This document shows positions 1 through 23,607 of a stretch of 64,000 nucleotides of DNA, one piece after another. Made by a program: the position numbers and the translations under genes. The first letter of the stretch is position 1. Each line of letters begins with the position of its first letter. The notes beneath the pieces are model-generated. The model saw nothing but the letters and a program-made list of their open reading frames with translations, was not told the origin of the DNA and made no database searches. This DNA comes from Phoebastria nigripes (Eukaryota; Chordata; Aves; Procellariiformes; Diomedeidae), in the NCBI GenBank assembly GCA_035582835.1, contig JAYKAV010002922.1:336159-400158 (forward strand). Reading direction: 5' to 3'.

Positions 1-81
1 GTAAATTTCCTGTTTCTTCCCAATGTACTTCCAAAAGCAAAAGCAAAACCAAGCCATCCTCTTCCCCACTTCCCGTCCCGG
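1..81 (-). other. ASXL2: ASXL2 3' UTR, partial
   Basis: The sequence directly after the TAA stop at 82-84, read on the minus strand. No AATAAA-type polyadenylation signal is visible in these 81 bases, so the transcript continues beyond the left edge. Confidence 0.85.
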
Positions 82-2484
82 TTACCGCACGACGAGGCAG
101 GAGACGCAGAGCTTAGAGGGGCCAATGCAATCATCATGGCAGAAGGCACCGCAGCCCTTGCACATGATCATGGCTTTCAACCTGCAGTAACATTTGGAAG
201 GGGAATCCTCCATGCTGTTGTCTTCAGCGAAGGCTTGAACGGGGATGGTCTGACTGTGGTTGCCAGAGTTCATAGCTTGGCTGGTGGGAATGGTGGTTAC
301 TGTCACAGAAAAGGACATGACGTTCCCCATGCTACTAGACAACTGATTGCATTCAGACAGCCCAGTCATTAAAGACCCTTGGTTCACGTCCGGGGAGGTG
401 GAGACATTTATTGTGCCGCTGTAACTGGGCCCAATGAGCTGTGCTGCAGCATTTCCAGATAGCTTTGGAGGGCGCGAAGGAGAAAGCAGCGGAGGCTGCT
501 GCTGCGCAGAGTCCGAGGACGGTACAGAAGTACTGAAAAGCTCCGGATTGCTGTGCATTTTCCCCCTCATTGCATGTGCCATTTGCTCTTGAGCGGCCTG
601 AATAAAATCTCGTGCTAATGTAGTTCCGTCAAATGTCTGAACGTTCTCCTTGTTGACTGCTGCTTGCTGAGACGTCGCTGCTTCTGTCTTTACACCCTTT
701 TTAGCAAGGGTGCTGTAATCCGAAGAATTTATGCTATGGGATGTCTGTTCTTTTTCGCACTGACCAGAAACCTGGGCAGCCTGGGGCTCCTCTTTTACAC
801 TGATATGTTCACGTTCATCACCAGTACTCTCATCATCTGCATCTCCTTCATCGCTGCTGCTGCCGTGGCCAGCCACCTCCTCACATTCCCCAAATTCTGT
901 TTTTGGAGCATCAGCAGGACTGTTCAGACACAAGCGGTTTTCAGGGTTCAAGGAGAAGCCTCTCCTCAAACTCTCTGAACCACGACCATAGGTGGAAATG
1001 TTGAGCAGATAGTGACCAGACATAGCAGGCTTGGATGTTCTTCTGCCCATGAAACCCAGCATAAATCTCTGGCTGGTGGAGCTGTTTTCTAACTGGAAAC
1101 CTGAGTGAGTGAGGTTCAGTTGTGAAGGCTGAAGGACTGGCAACAAATTCTGCCTCTGGACCCTCTTGATAAGAGTCTGAAGGATCTGCTCTTGGGTTGT
1201 TTTGCTGAGTGCCTCGTGGCACTGGTGCTGGTCAAGACTGGGGTCCTTTCCCGAGGGGAGCGGAAAGGTCCTTGGAATGTGGGGCAGAGGCCTGTTCTGG
1301 CAAAAGATCTTCCCAAGCTGTTGTGTGGGTAAACTCGATTGTCTTTCACCACCCTCGGCTCCAGTGCCGGTCCCTGCTACGCTTGTAGCACTGGATGCTG
1401 CTGCCGCCCCTTTTTCTTCATGAGAAGCTAATGGGACAGTTTTCATCTCTGCTTTGGTGAGAGGCTTCGGCAGGATTTGCTCCAGAGGGACATTCTTGCC
1501 TTGAAGAAGTTGGGTGACCAAAGGGTTGTTAGCAGGAATACTGGAGCTTGGTTTTGGGAGGGCCCCGCTTGAGCTTGAACTTGCATGAGTTTTAAGGCTA
1601 GGTGCTACTGATGTAGTATTAGAGGGTGGGACAGATGTGACCACACCTCCAGCCTGGGCTTCTGAGCTCATGGATGTTAGCGAAGACCTCAGAGGGGAAG
1701 GAGATTTGCTTTTAGAAACATCTAAGCTGGTCCCTCCTAAGGCCGCAGGTGCTACCCTAGTTACATTTGTGTTGGTATCTGCTGCGGACACAGCGACGCA
1801 GGCTGTTCCATCCCTGACAGCTGGTGCCCCACAGGCTTGGCTTGGACCTGCCGGAGCAGAAGGTGCTTTCTCTTGTTTGTCACTGCTACCGGCATACGGG
1901 GAGCCTGAAACCTGATTTACAGTCATACCAGGGGGGCTCTGTTTTATTCTGTTGATTTTCTCTAATGCCGATACCGTGGAGGAGGAGGAGCTGGTGCCTG
2001 TATTGCTGGCTGGAGTTCTGGATTGCAGTGTGGAAGTTTGCTGTAGTTGTGCTCTAGCAGGATTGTGAGGTGGTGCCTGGTCCGTGGCCTGGGTCTCCAT
2101 TTGGGTATGGGTCCCTGGACAATGGGGAAGAAACCTTCTCGAACTTCCCCCGCTTCCAGTTCCTGCCAGTTCCAGTGCATTTCCTCGAATTCCAGTTCTG
2201 TTGGTTCCGCTTGTTGCTGCGTTACTCTTCTCTCCTCCGCCGCCCGGTGGGCCCCCACCACCGCCCGGTCCAGGCCCTGGGACAGCCCCCCCCGTCGAGG
2301 CGGCAGCAGCGGCGGCGGCGGCGGCCGCTGCCCTCTGAGCCTTGGCTTGCTGGGCTTTTGCCTTGATGTCTGCCAAAGTTCTGGCCCCTGTTCTTCCCGG
2401 ACTGGTAAGTGAGATTGGGAAACGTGCCCTGGGAGAGACCTGGCCCGCAGGAAATGGCATTGGGGAGATTCTGGAAACGGGAAT
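82..2484 (-). CDS. ASXL2: ASXL2 terminal coding exon (w9), PHD finger exon
   Basis: Encodes the last 800 residues of ASXL2, the scaffold subunit of the PR-DUB histone H2A deubiquitinase. It starts after a pyrimidine-rich acceptor (ag at 2486-2485) with [11 protein letters not shown] and ends at TAA (82-84). It begins with the conserved [11 protein letters not shown] block. An 11-Ala tract (2299-2331) and a Gly/Pro-rich stretch follow. The central [20 protein letters not shown] and RRTSKPAM blocks are conserved in ASXL2. Two psi-K-x-E motifs (VKEE, VKTE) suit SUMO attachment. The last ~40 residues form an atypical PHD finger with the order C-x-C, C-x2-C, C-H-x2-C, C-x2-C, ending CVSCLVVR. I recall ASXL1 ending CVLCLVVR, and the flanking blocks also fit ASXL2. 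Identification rests on remembered family sequences, not a search. No frameshift or stop is seen. Confidence 0.96.
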   Translation of the reverse strand: MPVSRISPMPFPAGQVSPRARFPISLTSPGRTGARTLADIKAKAQQAKAQRAAAAAAAAAAASTGGAVPGPGPGGGGGPPGGGGEKSNAATSGTNRTGIRGNALELAGTGSGGSSRRFLPHCPGTHTQMETQATDQAPPHNPARAQLQQTSTLQSRTPASNTGTSSSSSTVSALEKINRIKQSPPGMTVNQVSGSPYAGSSDKQEKAPSAPAGPSQACGAPAVRDGTACVAVSAADTNTNVTRVAPAALGGTSLDVSKSKSPSPLRSSLTSMSSEAQAGGVVTSVPPSNTTSVAPSLKTHASSSSSGALPKPSSSIPANNPLVTQLLQGKNVPLEQILPKPLTKAEMKTVPLASHEEKGAAAASSATSVAGTGTGAEGGERQSSLPTQQLGKIFCQNRPLPHIPRTFPLPSGKDPSLDQHQCHEALSKTTQEQILQTLIKRVQRQNLLPVLQPSQLNLTHSGFQLENSSTSQRFMLGFMGRRTSKPAMSGHYLLNISTYGRGSESLRRGFSLNPENRLCLNSPADAPKTEFGECEEVAGHGSSSDEGDADDESTGDEREHISVKEEPQAAQVSGQCEKEQTSHSINSSDYSTLAKKGVKTEAATSQQAAVNKENVQTFDGTTLARDFIQAAQEQMAHAMRGKMHSNPELFSTSVPSSDSAQQQPPLLSPSRPPKLSGNAAAQLIGPSYSGTINVSTSPDVNQGSLMTGLSECNQLSSSMGNVMSFSVTVTTIPTSQAMNSGNHSQTIPVQAFAEDNSMEDSPSKCYCRLKAMIMCKGCGAFCHDDCIGPSKLCVSCLVVR

Positions 2485-4682
2485 CTGAAACAGAGGAGGA
2501 GAAAAGCACAACTGAGATACGGGGAACATTTAACCCACATATTTAAGAATTTAAGTGTTTACAGTTGTAGCCTTAGAGACATAGTTGTAGTTTTGGAGAA
2601 ATCCCTTTGGAGAAATCCCTTCTCTCCCTCACTTGAGATAAATAACAAAAGACATGTATGATGTTTTGATGTCTGGCACACCTGTTTTAAGTCTGTTACA
2701 ATCTTAGCGACTCAGACTGGAAGCTCGTCCCTTGCAGTTGCAGGCTAGTACATCGTACACCATTACTCAAAAGCCTATCAAGCTCCCTCAGAAAAAACTG
2801 TAAGGTTCTTCCAGAACTCAACACCTATCATCCCTTATTCTAAGTTTCATAATTTATTCATATGTAATTTATATCCTTTTAAAGGTTTGTGTCAACATTC
2901 TGCTTGATTTTGCATTGCTCTTCTACCTCTGCGTATTTACACTTGTCTCCTCGGTGTCTTTATACAAAGTAATAATAATCTCTCTACTGCGTATCTGTAG
3001 ATAAAATGCCAACATTTTAGTCCTTTCTTCTAAAACAGGTTCTCCACCCCCCTCATCGTTCCAGTTTACTTTCTGTAAGTTTGTTCTTTCTAGAATGTAA
3101 GTGATGAGAACACTGCACTAATGATAGTGCTTGTCTGTCTCCGTTGCAAAGATTTAGGTGATTATATTTTAAGGTTACATTTGTTTTCATGTATCTGCAA
3201 TACCTCGCTGCCTCCCGCTCATCTTCTGATTAACCAGTTCACCACTTCTTTCTTTTTTGAGGAATGACATGTCTTCTACCTTACAGGGGAAAATATTTTC
3301 AATCGCCCTTAAATTCACTCTATTATTAAATTAAATCCCATGTTTATTACACTGGAAGGTCAACCATTCTTCCTGTATGGTATTTCAGATCTCTTTTATT
3401 GACAGTTTTCCCTCAATTTTCTGTCACTAACAAATTTTATTAATGCTTTTGTACCTTTGTGCCATACTTATTAACATAGCATGAATAATGACCCGTTTTT
3501 AAAATTCTGTGTTTGTATACTTCCTAGTATAAAAGAATCTTAATAGGAGAGTAGAATTCTTAGGACATACAGAAATGCAGTAATTAAGCAGTTTTCCATT
3601 TACAACTTCTGCCTAAGGCCCCAAACCAGGGAGTTGAACTTTAACCAGAGCGAATTCTGGTCGAAAAGCACAGGCCCTATTCTACAGAAACCAAACTTTT
3701 CTATTCATACAGTCACACGTGACTTTTTCTGTGCTGGTTCATCCATTTACTATCTACTGTTGAGCGTAACAACACCGATTCTTTCTTCAGTGATATCTGT
3801 ACACGTGCAATTTTGTCATCATTTACTGAAAGCGTATCAACTGTCAGAATGGGGAGTGTTTATTACTTACCAACGGGGTGTTTCCTGGCAGTGTAGTAGT
3901 AGGTGTGTGGTCCTATGACCTGGATCGCAAGTGCAAGAGAACTGTGTTGTCCAGGCCAAAGTCTGGAACCTTTCTTTCATGCTTCCTTTCCACCTGCCCT
4001 ATCCTAGTGGTGATTTATCGCCTGTTTCCTATGTAGGTTCTTGCTCATAGCAGCTAAAGGGCTTTTGGAATCGAGATGTTCCCTAAAATAGTCTGTCCCT
4101 GCTACCTACTCTGGCACTACACTGCATTCAGCTGGTATAAATGAGAACTGCATTATTTCTAGATGGTCTTTTTTTAAACACAGGTAAGTAATTTAGTTTC
4201 TGGACTTGATATCATAGAGGAAGCTGCTGATAGCATTCTTTCTGGACCTGTTATTGTACTGCTGGGGATACTCACACGTCTGCAAAGTTCTGTGCACTCC
4301 TGGGCTACAACTTGCTTTGTTATTATAGTCTCGCAGCTCCTCCACAGCTCTCCCCAGTTTCCACCGTGAGCTACAGTACTCCCTGTTATACACCATCTTG
4401 GGCTCTCACACAATTGCTCAAGCTTCTGCCCAAGAGATCTTTTAACAGATGCACGTGTACAAGAGATACTTAACTGAAGTTACGTTGATTAGTCAGCCAG
4501 CAGACTCCCTTTAGCAGACAGCTGAGCTTTTACATTTTTGGATCAAATATTTCCATCACTAAAATAAGCAGGTAACATAATTTAAATACATAACTAGAAC
4601 TGACAAAGCATTTCTGCGAGAGCCACCAGCTGAACTGACCCATGTAAGACCACTCTGTGGGTCTGTCTTCATTTCTCTTTAC
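2485..4682 (-). other. ASXL2: ASXL2 intron w8-w9
   Basis: A 2.2-kb intron with donor gtaaag at 4682 and a strong pyrimidine tract before the acceptor at 2486-2485. It is AT-rich. I see no CR1 copy, no long ORF of recognisable origin and no other element. Confidence 0.85.
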
Positions 4683-5400
4683 CTTGAGTGGGGGTACTCG
4701 TGGCACCGGGGTCCCCGCTGCAGGAAAGGACTGTGGCTGGGTCCGAAACGCCTGGTGGTGCTGACAGTTCTCCATGATGCGTGGCTTTTTTTCAGGAGTG
4801 GTTAGAGCTTCTTCGCGACTCTCTGACTTCCTCTTATGGGCTTCAACACTGACTTCCATTTCTTCATTTACAGGGTACTTCTTTTCTGGTGTTTCTGGAG
4901 TCATCACCGGACTTTTCATGTTTGCTACTACTTCACCTGCCTCGGGGCTCTTTGGTTTACTCGGGGCCAAAACTGAGGTACTGACAGTCTCTTTCACTAG
5001 CACTTCCTTTGATGCGGCGTGCTTTCTCTCTTCTTCTGGCTTTTGACTAATGGTGGTTTGTGGTTTCTCTTGAATGGATTCTCCTTGGACTCTCTCTTTG
5101 ATAGGGAGAGAATGGTCGCTAGGTTTCACTGCACACCCATCCGGGGAAACCGAGGCCCCTGCAGGTTTGGCTGGTTTTGGCTGCGTGTCCTCTCTTCTTT
5201 CCTCTCCTCCTTTTTTCATCGCTGGTGCTTCCTGGACTGCTTGTGCTTTAGACTCTGACAGAGAAGCAATCTCCTCTTTGAGTGGTGCCAGAGAGGCTGG
5301 CGTGCATTTTGGCTGTTCAGCTGCTGGATTTTCAGTCTCTGGCTCGGCAGGGCTGGTGTTTGCTGTCAGTCTCTTGGACTCTTCAGGACTTAGTCCAGAA
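4683..5400 (-). CDS. ASXL2: ASXL2 coding exon w8 (718 bp, linker region)
   Basis: Follows a TGATAG acceptor and begins by completing a Ser codon, then [13 protein letters not shown]. It ends [11 protein letters not shown] at a gtaaag donor. It encodes about 239 residues of low-complexity linker between the DEUBAD domain and the C-terminal half, rich in Lys, Glu, Pro and Ser. Conserved ASXL2 landmarks are the [10 protein letters not shown] block and the TPEKKPRI block, both basic and plausibly nuclear-localisation sequences. The phase is 2 on entry and 0 on exit, matching w7 and w9 exactly. The open frame runs into the intron beyond 4683, but conservation stops at the donor. Several antisense ORFs over this exon are shadows. 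Confidence 0.95.
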
Positions 5401-10879
<5,479 letters not shown>

Positions 10880-10976
10880 CTTCTGACAACCTCTCCTTCC
10901 AGCCTTGGGCAGCTGAAGTGAAGAACTCGTTGTTGAGCGCAGAGCCACTCAGCTTCATCAAACCATCCGCCCCAAC
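10880..10976 (-). CDS. ASXL2: ASXL2 coding exon w6 (DEUBAD, middle part)
   Basis: A 97-bp exon after gtattccag, encoding [18 protein letters not shown] followed by [15 protein letters not shown], with donor gtaaaa. This is the middle of the DEUBAD domain and is nearly invariant in ASXL1 and ASXL2. Phase 0 on entry and 1 on exit fit w5 and w7. Confidence 0.96.
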
Positions 10977-16157
<5,181 letters not shown>

Positions 16158-16298
16158 TTGCATGGAGCCTGTCAGATCTCTGGAATGGTTTCTTCCCCAA
16201 CCCTGGCAAGGAGTTATCAAGCTTAACAGAGGGAGAGGAACTGGAGGTGGAGTTCTGAGGGCTGCTTGACTGTCCATCTGACTGCTTTCCTTCCCAAG
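16158..16298 (-). CDS. ASXL2: ASXL2 coding exon w4 (symmetric 141-bp exon)
   Basis: Follows tttcctgtgcag and encodes [15 protein letters not shown], then a Ser-rich stretch and [14 protein letters not shown], ending at donor gtaagat. This is the disordered Ser-rich linker ahead of the DEUBAD domain. It matches ASXL2 ([21 protein letters not shown]). It enters and leaves in phase 1 and is 47 codons long, so skipping it would keep the frame. It is the only single internal exon in this window with that property. Confidence 0.95.
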
Positions 16299-19200
16299 CT
16301 GCACAGGAAATTGAAACATTTAAACACAGGGATGTACAAAGAAATATTACATGAGACATCTGTTTGGACTGAAATAAAGATTCTTTAACGTGCATACCCT
16401 AATCCCAGCAGCTCTGGGACAAGCACTTCTAGGATACTTATATTCCTTTATTCTTGTAGCACTTACTTCCCAACAGGCTGAAAGTACAAGACCCCTTTGT
16501 AGCTATCAGACTATCACAAAATAAAGGGACAGACAGCCATTTCATTGATGCTTTGAGTCTATTTCCCAGTTAGTTAGTCCCATTTTATTTCCCGTCTATA
16601 TCCCATCCAGTAATGATCTTGTTAAAACTTCCTTTCAGAGGCAGCTTTAGTTTCTCCTAGAGTTCACTGTCAGGAAAAATCTCTTCATACTTTATGTGTA
16701 CTTTCTAAATTTTAACCTACTATTGTAGCTTTTGTTCTTTTAGACCACCCTCAGTAATTCCTCCTCCTCTTTCAAATACTCAAGACATGTTTTCATGTCC
16801 TCCTCCAAAGTCACTACTTAGCCAAACTAGACAGATTTCACCACTATGATTTTTCTTTACAAATCACTGCCACCCACATTCTCTTTTGTATAGCAGTATT
16901 TTTTCTGCCAGTGTGAAGAGCTTCTTCCCTACATTCTCCCTGCCTTCCTTTCCCTCCTTTTAAGCGAGATGAATTAAGAACACGAGCTGGTCTTCCCTCT
17001 GCTCTCTTTAGGTATATGTGTAATAACAGGTACTCACTCAAGTATGGAAAGGTACTGAAGTCCCATACCTCGAAAGAGAAACTCCACAACACATGTGATT
17101 AAGTCACAAACTAAACGAATGCTGGCTCTGATTAATGACTTGCACTAATCAATTCCTTCGCCCAGTTTGTGCCAGCTTTGTTCCCCACCTGCCTCTCTTA
17201 CTCTCCTCTCTGCCTGGTTCCTTTCCCCTTCCTTCTCTTCCTTACACTAGCTGTTCCAGTTCTGATTAAATACATCCCTGAAATTGTGGAATTAGTGTGT
17301 TGCTTTCTATCAGAACATTGTTCTCTCTCCACTTGTATGCTTAATTTACTTCTCCATCTCAATATATCCCACTGTCCCAGCTGTGAGCTATTTCTATGTA
17401 CTATCACGTGGATAGGAGGGGAAAAAAGGACTCCACGTATGCTGATGAAAAACATACAAACACCACTCATGTTGCAGTAACATTCAAAGGCTTTTACAGT
17501 AATCAATGTTCAGTCTAACCAGGGGCTGCGTAAACATACATTGTTCCTACCCTAAATCAGTCGAATAAGGCCATAGCAAAAGCAGAGGAATACGGCTTTC
17601 CGGAGACCACATGTGAAATCAGTTTGATCCTTAACTTCTTTCTGTCCCTCACAATCTTTAAGGTAGGAAAGCTCACGTGGCTGGATGCTGGCATGGATAG
17701 ATACTAAGTCTTCAGGAAAGACAGGCAAGGAAGATGAGTCAAGAAGGTTGTCTCTACCCATACAAGCCTGTGGGACAACACGAGTTGAATCCAACTGGGG
17801 GGGTCCTGGGGGAGCCCATCAGTGTCCTTACAAGGTCCCTCTCTACCATCTTGGAAAAGAAATGAAGATCGCAGGAGATTCCCCACAACTAAGAAAGGCA
17901 AATGTTGCACCCACCTTCAAAAATGGCTAAATAGACAACCTGAGAAAATACAGACTGGTTAGCCTCACTTTTCTCCCTGGGAAAATCATGGAGTGACCCC
18001 TCTTGGAGCACATTTCTGGTCACACAAAGGAGATAATGATGACTGAAGCAATCAGCGTGGACTTACCATGGGTAAATCATGCCTGACCAGCCTGATTGCT
18101 TTCTGTGATCAAATTACTGGATTTGTGGATGAGGGAAGAGAGAGGGATGCCATTTACCTTGACTTTAGCAAGGTATTTGACATTGTGTCCCACAATACTG
18201 TATGCGAGCTGGGACATTAGGCTCTGGATGGGTGGACAACCAGATGGGTAAGCAGCAGGTAAGGTGGTCAGGCTTGGAGAGTCATGCTCCGTACTCTGCC
18301 TGGAGGCTGGTAACAAGCAAGTGCCTCAGGGCACCGGTCCTGGTTCACATTTTTATTTGGGGGAGGCAATGGAGCACTTGCTCAAGTTTGCAGGCAACGC
18401 CAAATTTGCGAGGACCAGTCACTACGCTCGAGGGCAGAGCTGCCACCAGTGGGACCAAGACACGCTGGAGGAACCGGCCAGCAGGAACCTTACAAAGACA
18501 AATGCAAAGTCCTGCCCCTGGGAAGGAAGAGTCCCTGGCAGCGATACAGGCTGGGGGCAGTGCTGCTGGAAGGGCCCTGGGGGTCCTGGCAGACACAACC
18601 TGAACTTGTGCCCTGGCACCAAAGGCCAACAGCATCCTCGGCTGTAGGACCACAGCCAACAGATCATGGGAAGCAATTATCCCCCTTGGCTAAGCGCTCG
18701 TTAGACCACACCTCAATTCTGTGTCCTGTTCCGGCACCTCTAATACAAGGAAGACATAAAAACCAGGAGCGAGCTCAGCTGAGGGCCACCAAGATGCTCA
18801 GGGGACTGCAGCACTTGTCCTGTGAGGAGAGACTGAGGGACTGGGGCTTGTTCAGGCTGGAGAAGAAAAAAGGCTGAGGGAGACCTGGTAGTCACCACTC
18901 TGTTCCTACCAGGAGGCCAGCAGGGAGATGGAGCTAGGCTTGTCACAGTGGTGCAAGGCAGNAGGACAAGAAAAAACAGGCAAGAGTCAGCCAGGGTATA
19001 AGGAAAAATTTTATCCTCATGAGGACAGTCTGCAATGGAGCGGGGGCCCAGAGAGGTTGTGCCACCTCCATCCTTGGAGGTTTTCAAAGATCTGACTGGC
19101 CAGAGCCCTGAGCAACCTGGTGGAGGCCAAGCTGCCCCTGCTCTGAGCTGGAGGTTGGGCTACAGGCCTCCCTGAGGTCCCTACCAACATGAAAGGTCCT

Positions 19201-22200
19201 ATGACTCTAATGTATTTTCAGAGTAGTCCTAGAAAGGCTGGATAAGTTGACATGCAGAATGCACGACAGCTTGCAACCGTAATGTAGCAGCAAAATATGG
19301 GGAAGTCAGAGAGAAAAAAAAAACAATAACAAAAATTAAATAGAGATGCTGGAAGAAAATAGTTCACCCATGATTAAAGTGGATGTGGCAATAGTTTGGG
19401 AAGTGTAAACCAAAATAAGGAGAGAAACCAATACGCCATGACCTCCTGCTCCAGAGGCCTGACATGCAGTGCCTGGGAAGGGCCAGACAGCAGGCCTCCA
19501 GCAGCAGGATCCTGGCCATACCCAGGAAAGGCAAAAGCCTCATTAGAATCACAAAAAATAAAGACACCAAACAATACTTTAAGTACTTTAAGTAACACGA
19601 GTTTGGATTACTTACTCCATTAATCTATTTTAATAATTACTCTACGTTAGCTAACAATCTTACAAAATATCCTACCTGTTTCAGTCCCTCTTAGGTCTCC
19701 CCTGTTCCTACTTCCCTAAGTGAAGATGCAATTCCTCCTGGGGCAGGGAGCTCAGGAGATGGGATCCTCCAGGAACGATATCTGCCTGTTGTGCTATTGA
19801 ACCATTCAGGTTTAATCCTAGTTAGCAGAGAAATTGCAAAAGGCTTTTAAACTATCATTTTATGCTAAAGACTTCATATATCTGGCACTGCATTTTCTTA
19901 ATACCATCACGGGAAACGTGTAATTTGCTACTGGATTAGTTTTGGCTTCCTTCTCAGAACACACCAGCGTAGGTGTAAAGGGCACAGCTTAGGACTGAAT
20001 TTCAAACAAGCAAGATGATAGTAACCTTTTTCCCCTTAAACTTTTTGAAAGGGTCTGCACTACAAGGCTGCCTGGGAACAACAGGCAACCTCATCAACTG
20101 TTAAATACTTACTCTGCTATTAAATGATGCATGAAGTACAGCTGATAAATATGCCTGTTCCTTTCAATTGGATATATGGTGCATAGCTGCAACCTTGTGT
20201 ATGTCTGAACAGATGTTACAAGAAACATTCCAGCAGTATATAACCAACAAGCCAGGACAGATTGGTCTAGTTTTGGTTTGGATTTGTTGAAAGCTATTTG
20301 GAAAGGGAGAATAAACAAACACACTAAAACACAGAAATAATTTTATACTAAAGAAAATCAGCATGAGATGAGGAAACATCTCCAATTATGTAAAAGGGGC
20401 AGGGAGAAGAAATCAAATAACCTGCACTCTGTGTCCATGGTGGATAGGACAGGAAATCTTGGGTTTAAACCCAAGGAAACAAGAAAACATTCTGATTGGA
20501 GGCTAAGAAAAACATTTTAAGGATAAAGTTAACAAAGCAGGAAGGGCAAGACTTGCTGGGAGTTATTGGTCTTTGCATGAATGGCGTCTCTCAGAACAAA
20601 CTGAAGAAATCATCTGTCAGGAATGCATCATAGCTGCTGCCCTGAGGAAAGGACATGGACTAGATGAGCTCTCAAGGGTACTCCTAGGCCTAGTTTCCAA
20701 TGGCTCTATGAAATTTCTTAACTTGACCACTGAATTTCAGCTAAACGTTCATGTAATTACACCAAGAATATCCAAGAGCAAAACGTTTTTCATGCTAATA
20801 TTGTCTTATTGCTGTTGTATAATCCTCTCTGGCTACTTCTACACCAGTAAACAGAACGGTGACGTTGGGCATTCCCCTGGCCCTGAGAACAACTGGCACA
20901 AACTGGCCGTGTTCACATCCTTCAGCTTTCTGTCTCCCTGAAGCAGGGTTGGCCACGTTCAAATTGCCTGCAGGGAATGATGTTTGGCCTGTGCTGAACA
21001 CCAAGCTGTGCCAAGGATTGCCTAGGAGACTGAGCCAAAGCTATGTCAGGGAATTTAGCAGAATGGACTAAGTTCCAGTTCTTGTGCCCAGTACTTTGGC
21101 AATGATTAACTCAGTAGCAGCGATGCAGCTTCGCTCTCCATGTGCAGTTGTTTCTTGTTCTAAGCACAGGCTTGTTGGCTGAAGGAGACTGTTTGGAAGG
21201 GGAAGAAGTTTTGGGACTGGAATCAGGTTAATAGATGCTATAAGAATAATGAAGGCACACCTTATTTCTGTAGGGTAACGGTTTGGTATTACCCATGTTA
21301 AAAATGACTTTTTGGTAAAGCCTGATAAGACGACTGCAAATAGCTTAGGATTTGGGATTGGAGATGTAATTTTGTTGTGATCAGATTGCTTTCTCTCCCT
21401 TTTTTTGGGCAAGCTTCATGACTGCTGGTCTCAGCCACTCCATCTGTGAGAGAACACCTGACAGAAGTCTTTCAGAGTGAGCGTTCTTGTTGCATCTTCC
21501 TCAACGGCTACATTTTCACTATCATCATCTTTCTGAGATGAATCAGGGACCAGTCAAGTAAATCAAGGGTGAAGGATGGAAAAACAGGGTAATTATTGAG
21601 GGGGAGGGAATTTCCATCTCATAGAAGTGTCTGAGTTTGACAGATAGCACAGCATTTTACCCAGGAAAATTAGTGTAACAGATGGGGTATAAGGGCAGGG
21701 ACTTCAGAAGTACACACAGCTTAAACAGACAGGGACTGTGTACGTGTTGCAGAAGACGGTGAAGCAGGATCAGAATCGGCAGATAGTGAAGCAGAGGAGG
21801 AGATTGTTGCTTTTTGGAAGACATCTAAGCCTCAAAAAGCCAGCCCTCTTTTCCTCTTGTACACAATGCTGCTGATCCTACTCCTGCCTCTCCCTGCTCC
21901 ATACCACATATATTAACCCTGTGTACCCAAATTCTGTTTATTTCTTAGGTCCCAACACCGCTCCCCTCCCCACTACAGCTGCAGAAGGACTTAATGACCA
22001 TGAATGGCTGAGTGGTTAAAGAACAGATATGATTCACTGTACAGAAACATGAAGTGATGTACAAAAAGAACTCTCCTAACCTTACGTACATACTCTTGGG
22101 CCCTAAAGTAGAAAATGACAACTCAGGAGATCTCAACATTTCTAGGAAAAAGCCTGCTCTTGGCTGGGTCAAAAAAAGCAAACTGAATGCTAGGAACTGT

Positions 22201-23607
22201 TAAGAAAAGATGAACAAAATATAGAATACCAAACTGATGCTATACAAATTCAGAACACATCTGCACCCTGAATACTGTGTATGGTTTTCATTCTCTATTG
22301 CAGAAAGCATATAGCTTTCCATATGAGGAATCAGAAAATACAGTAGAACTCTTCAGACTGAAAAAGAGATGTCTACAAAAGTCACGAGCGGCAAGAAGTT
22401 GTTGAATAAACAATAGTTGTTAATTGCCTGTTTGATAATTAGAACGAATCAAATAAAGGTGTAAGGAGTCTGGCTCAAAACAAACAAAAATGAGTCATTT
22501 TTACAGTGTGTTGTTTGCCACAAGGCATTTACAAAGTCAACATTCCCTCCCCCCAGGTTAGGCAAATCCACTAAAGAAAATCCCACCGAGTCCGTGAAAT
22601 ACAAAGACACCTCCTCTTGCTTTGGAAGTCCCGGAGCACAACACACATAATTCTGGGAGAGCACTTCTACGTGCCCACCCTGCTTTTACACACTTCTTCA
22701 CGCACGTGCTATTAGCAGGGCTGGACACAGGTCACCAGGCCAAACGTGTTTGATTTGATTTGATAGGCCCACTGTTCTGATTTCTGCCATAAGTACGAAC
22801 AAAAGCAAATTGGTGCTCAGTGATCCGGGAGATGGTACAGAGCCACTACTGGTAACATTTACAGATGACTTGACAAATTGTGGATTGATAAAATAATGAC
22901 GGCGTTAGTCTACAAAGTCATTTACTTGTACAACATGAAAACCAGTCTATACAAACACAGAGGCATTTCTTGCATCTAAAAGAAAACAACTTGAGTCACG
23001 CTCACAGAACCAGGAGCTTATAATGGAAATCAGTTACACTGAAAACAATTTAGAGAAAACTAGCTAGAAGTAACTACCAAGAATTTATCATAAATAGTGA
23101 AATGCTGCTGCTGGTAAGGGAGCTAATGCACTGTCGAATGAACAAGAGCAGAGCGGTGATCTCATTGATTTCTAATGCAGCATAAATGCTGGAAACCTCT
23201 TGGGGATCTTTCGGATCAGAACGTACATCTTTGGAACAAGACATGAAAGCCACACTACAGAATGAGAAGCCATTTGGAAAAAAATAAATACTAAGAGAAA
23301 CACCACCTAATTTGCTTAGCCATGAGAAGTACCTAACCACAGCGTACAGAACTGTAGAGGAAGTTTTATCACGGAAAGAAGCTTTTTAACCAGACAATGG
23401 CACAATAAGATCTATTCAAGATCTGTTCTTAACTGAATGCATTCCTAATAAAATCAAAGCCAGGAAAATAGAAGCTAGACTATTTCAGAAACAAAAAGAA
23501 TGCCATATGAAGAGAGCACTTTCTTCTCTCATCCCCTAAGAACAATAAAAGGCAAGTTCAAGAGACACGACAGTAGAAGAACACATAGGAGCGTCCCTGC
23601 CACGTAC
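16299..23607 (-). other. ASXL2: ASXL2 intron w3-w4
   Basis: A 7.3-kb intron with donor gtacgt at 23607 and acceptor AG at 16300-16299. Its one recognisable element is a long CR1 copy in plus orientation (about 17810-19215). I see no supported gene in the rest. Confidence 0.85.
17810..19215 (+). mobile_element. CR1 LINE fragment with decayed RT, plus orientation
   Basis: From about 17830 the plus strand reads as a broken CR1 polymerase: a PLSTI-like block, then a frame at 18110-18200 with ITGFVDEGRERDAIYLDFSK and FDIVSHN, the conserved CR1 RT signature. From 18770 follow the usual CR1 3' blocks: GAGGGCCACCAAGATGCTCA, GAGAGACTGAGGGACTGGGG, CAGAGAGGTTGTG and CTGGCCAGAGCCCTGAGCAA. The end near 19213 has a weak GACTCTAATG tail. 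There are many stops and frameshifts and one N at 18962. It lies antisense to ASXL2 and is the same subfamily as the copies at 8753-9655 and 25398-25715, which are in the opposite orientation. Confidence 0.9.

Noticed and set aside
2485..2529. Upstream extension of the w9 open frame to an ATG at 2529
   Set aside because: This is intron. A strong pyrimidine tract and AG precede 2484, and w8 joins in frame at that point.
1962..2540. 192-codon minus-strand ORF and several plus-strand ORFs over 2047-2412
   Set aside because: Shadows of the GC-rich ASXL2 frame in other reading frames.
82..5400. Identity as ASXL1 rather than ASXL2
   Set aside because: The DEUBAD sequence [10 protein letters not shown], the CVSC end of the PHD finger, the KQQQQ linker and the KDVPDG exon all fit ASXL2. 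ASXL1 differs at these places as I recall it.
18202..18877. Overlapping plus-strand ORFs of 127-142 codons
   Set aside because: Decayed CR1 pol and 3' region with multiple frameshifts, not a host gene.
21068..21412. 114-codon minus-strand ORF in the w3-w4 intron
   Set aside because: Not recognised, no supporting signals, composition like the surrounding intron.
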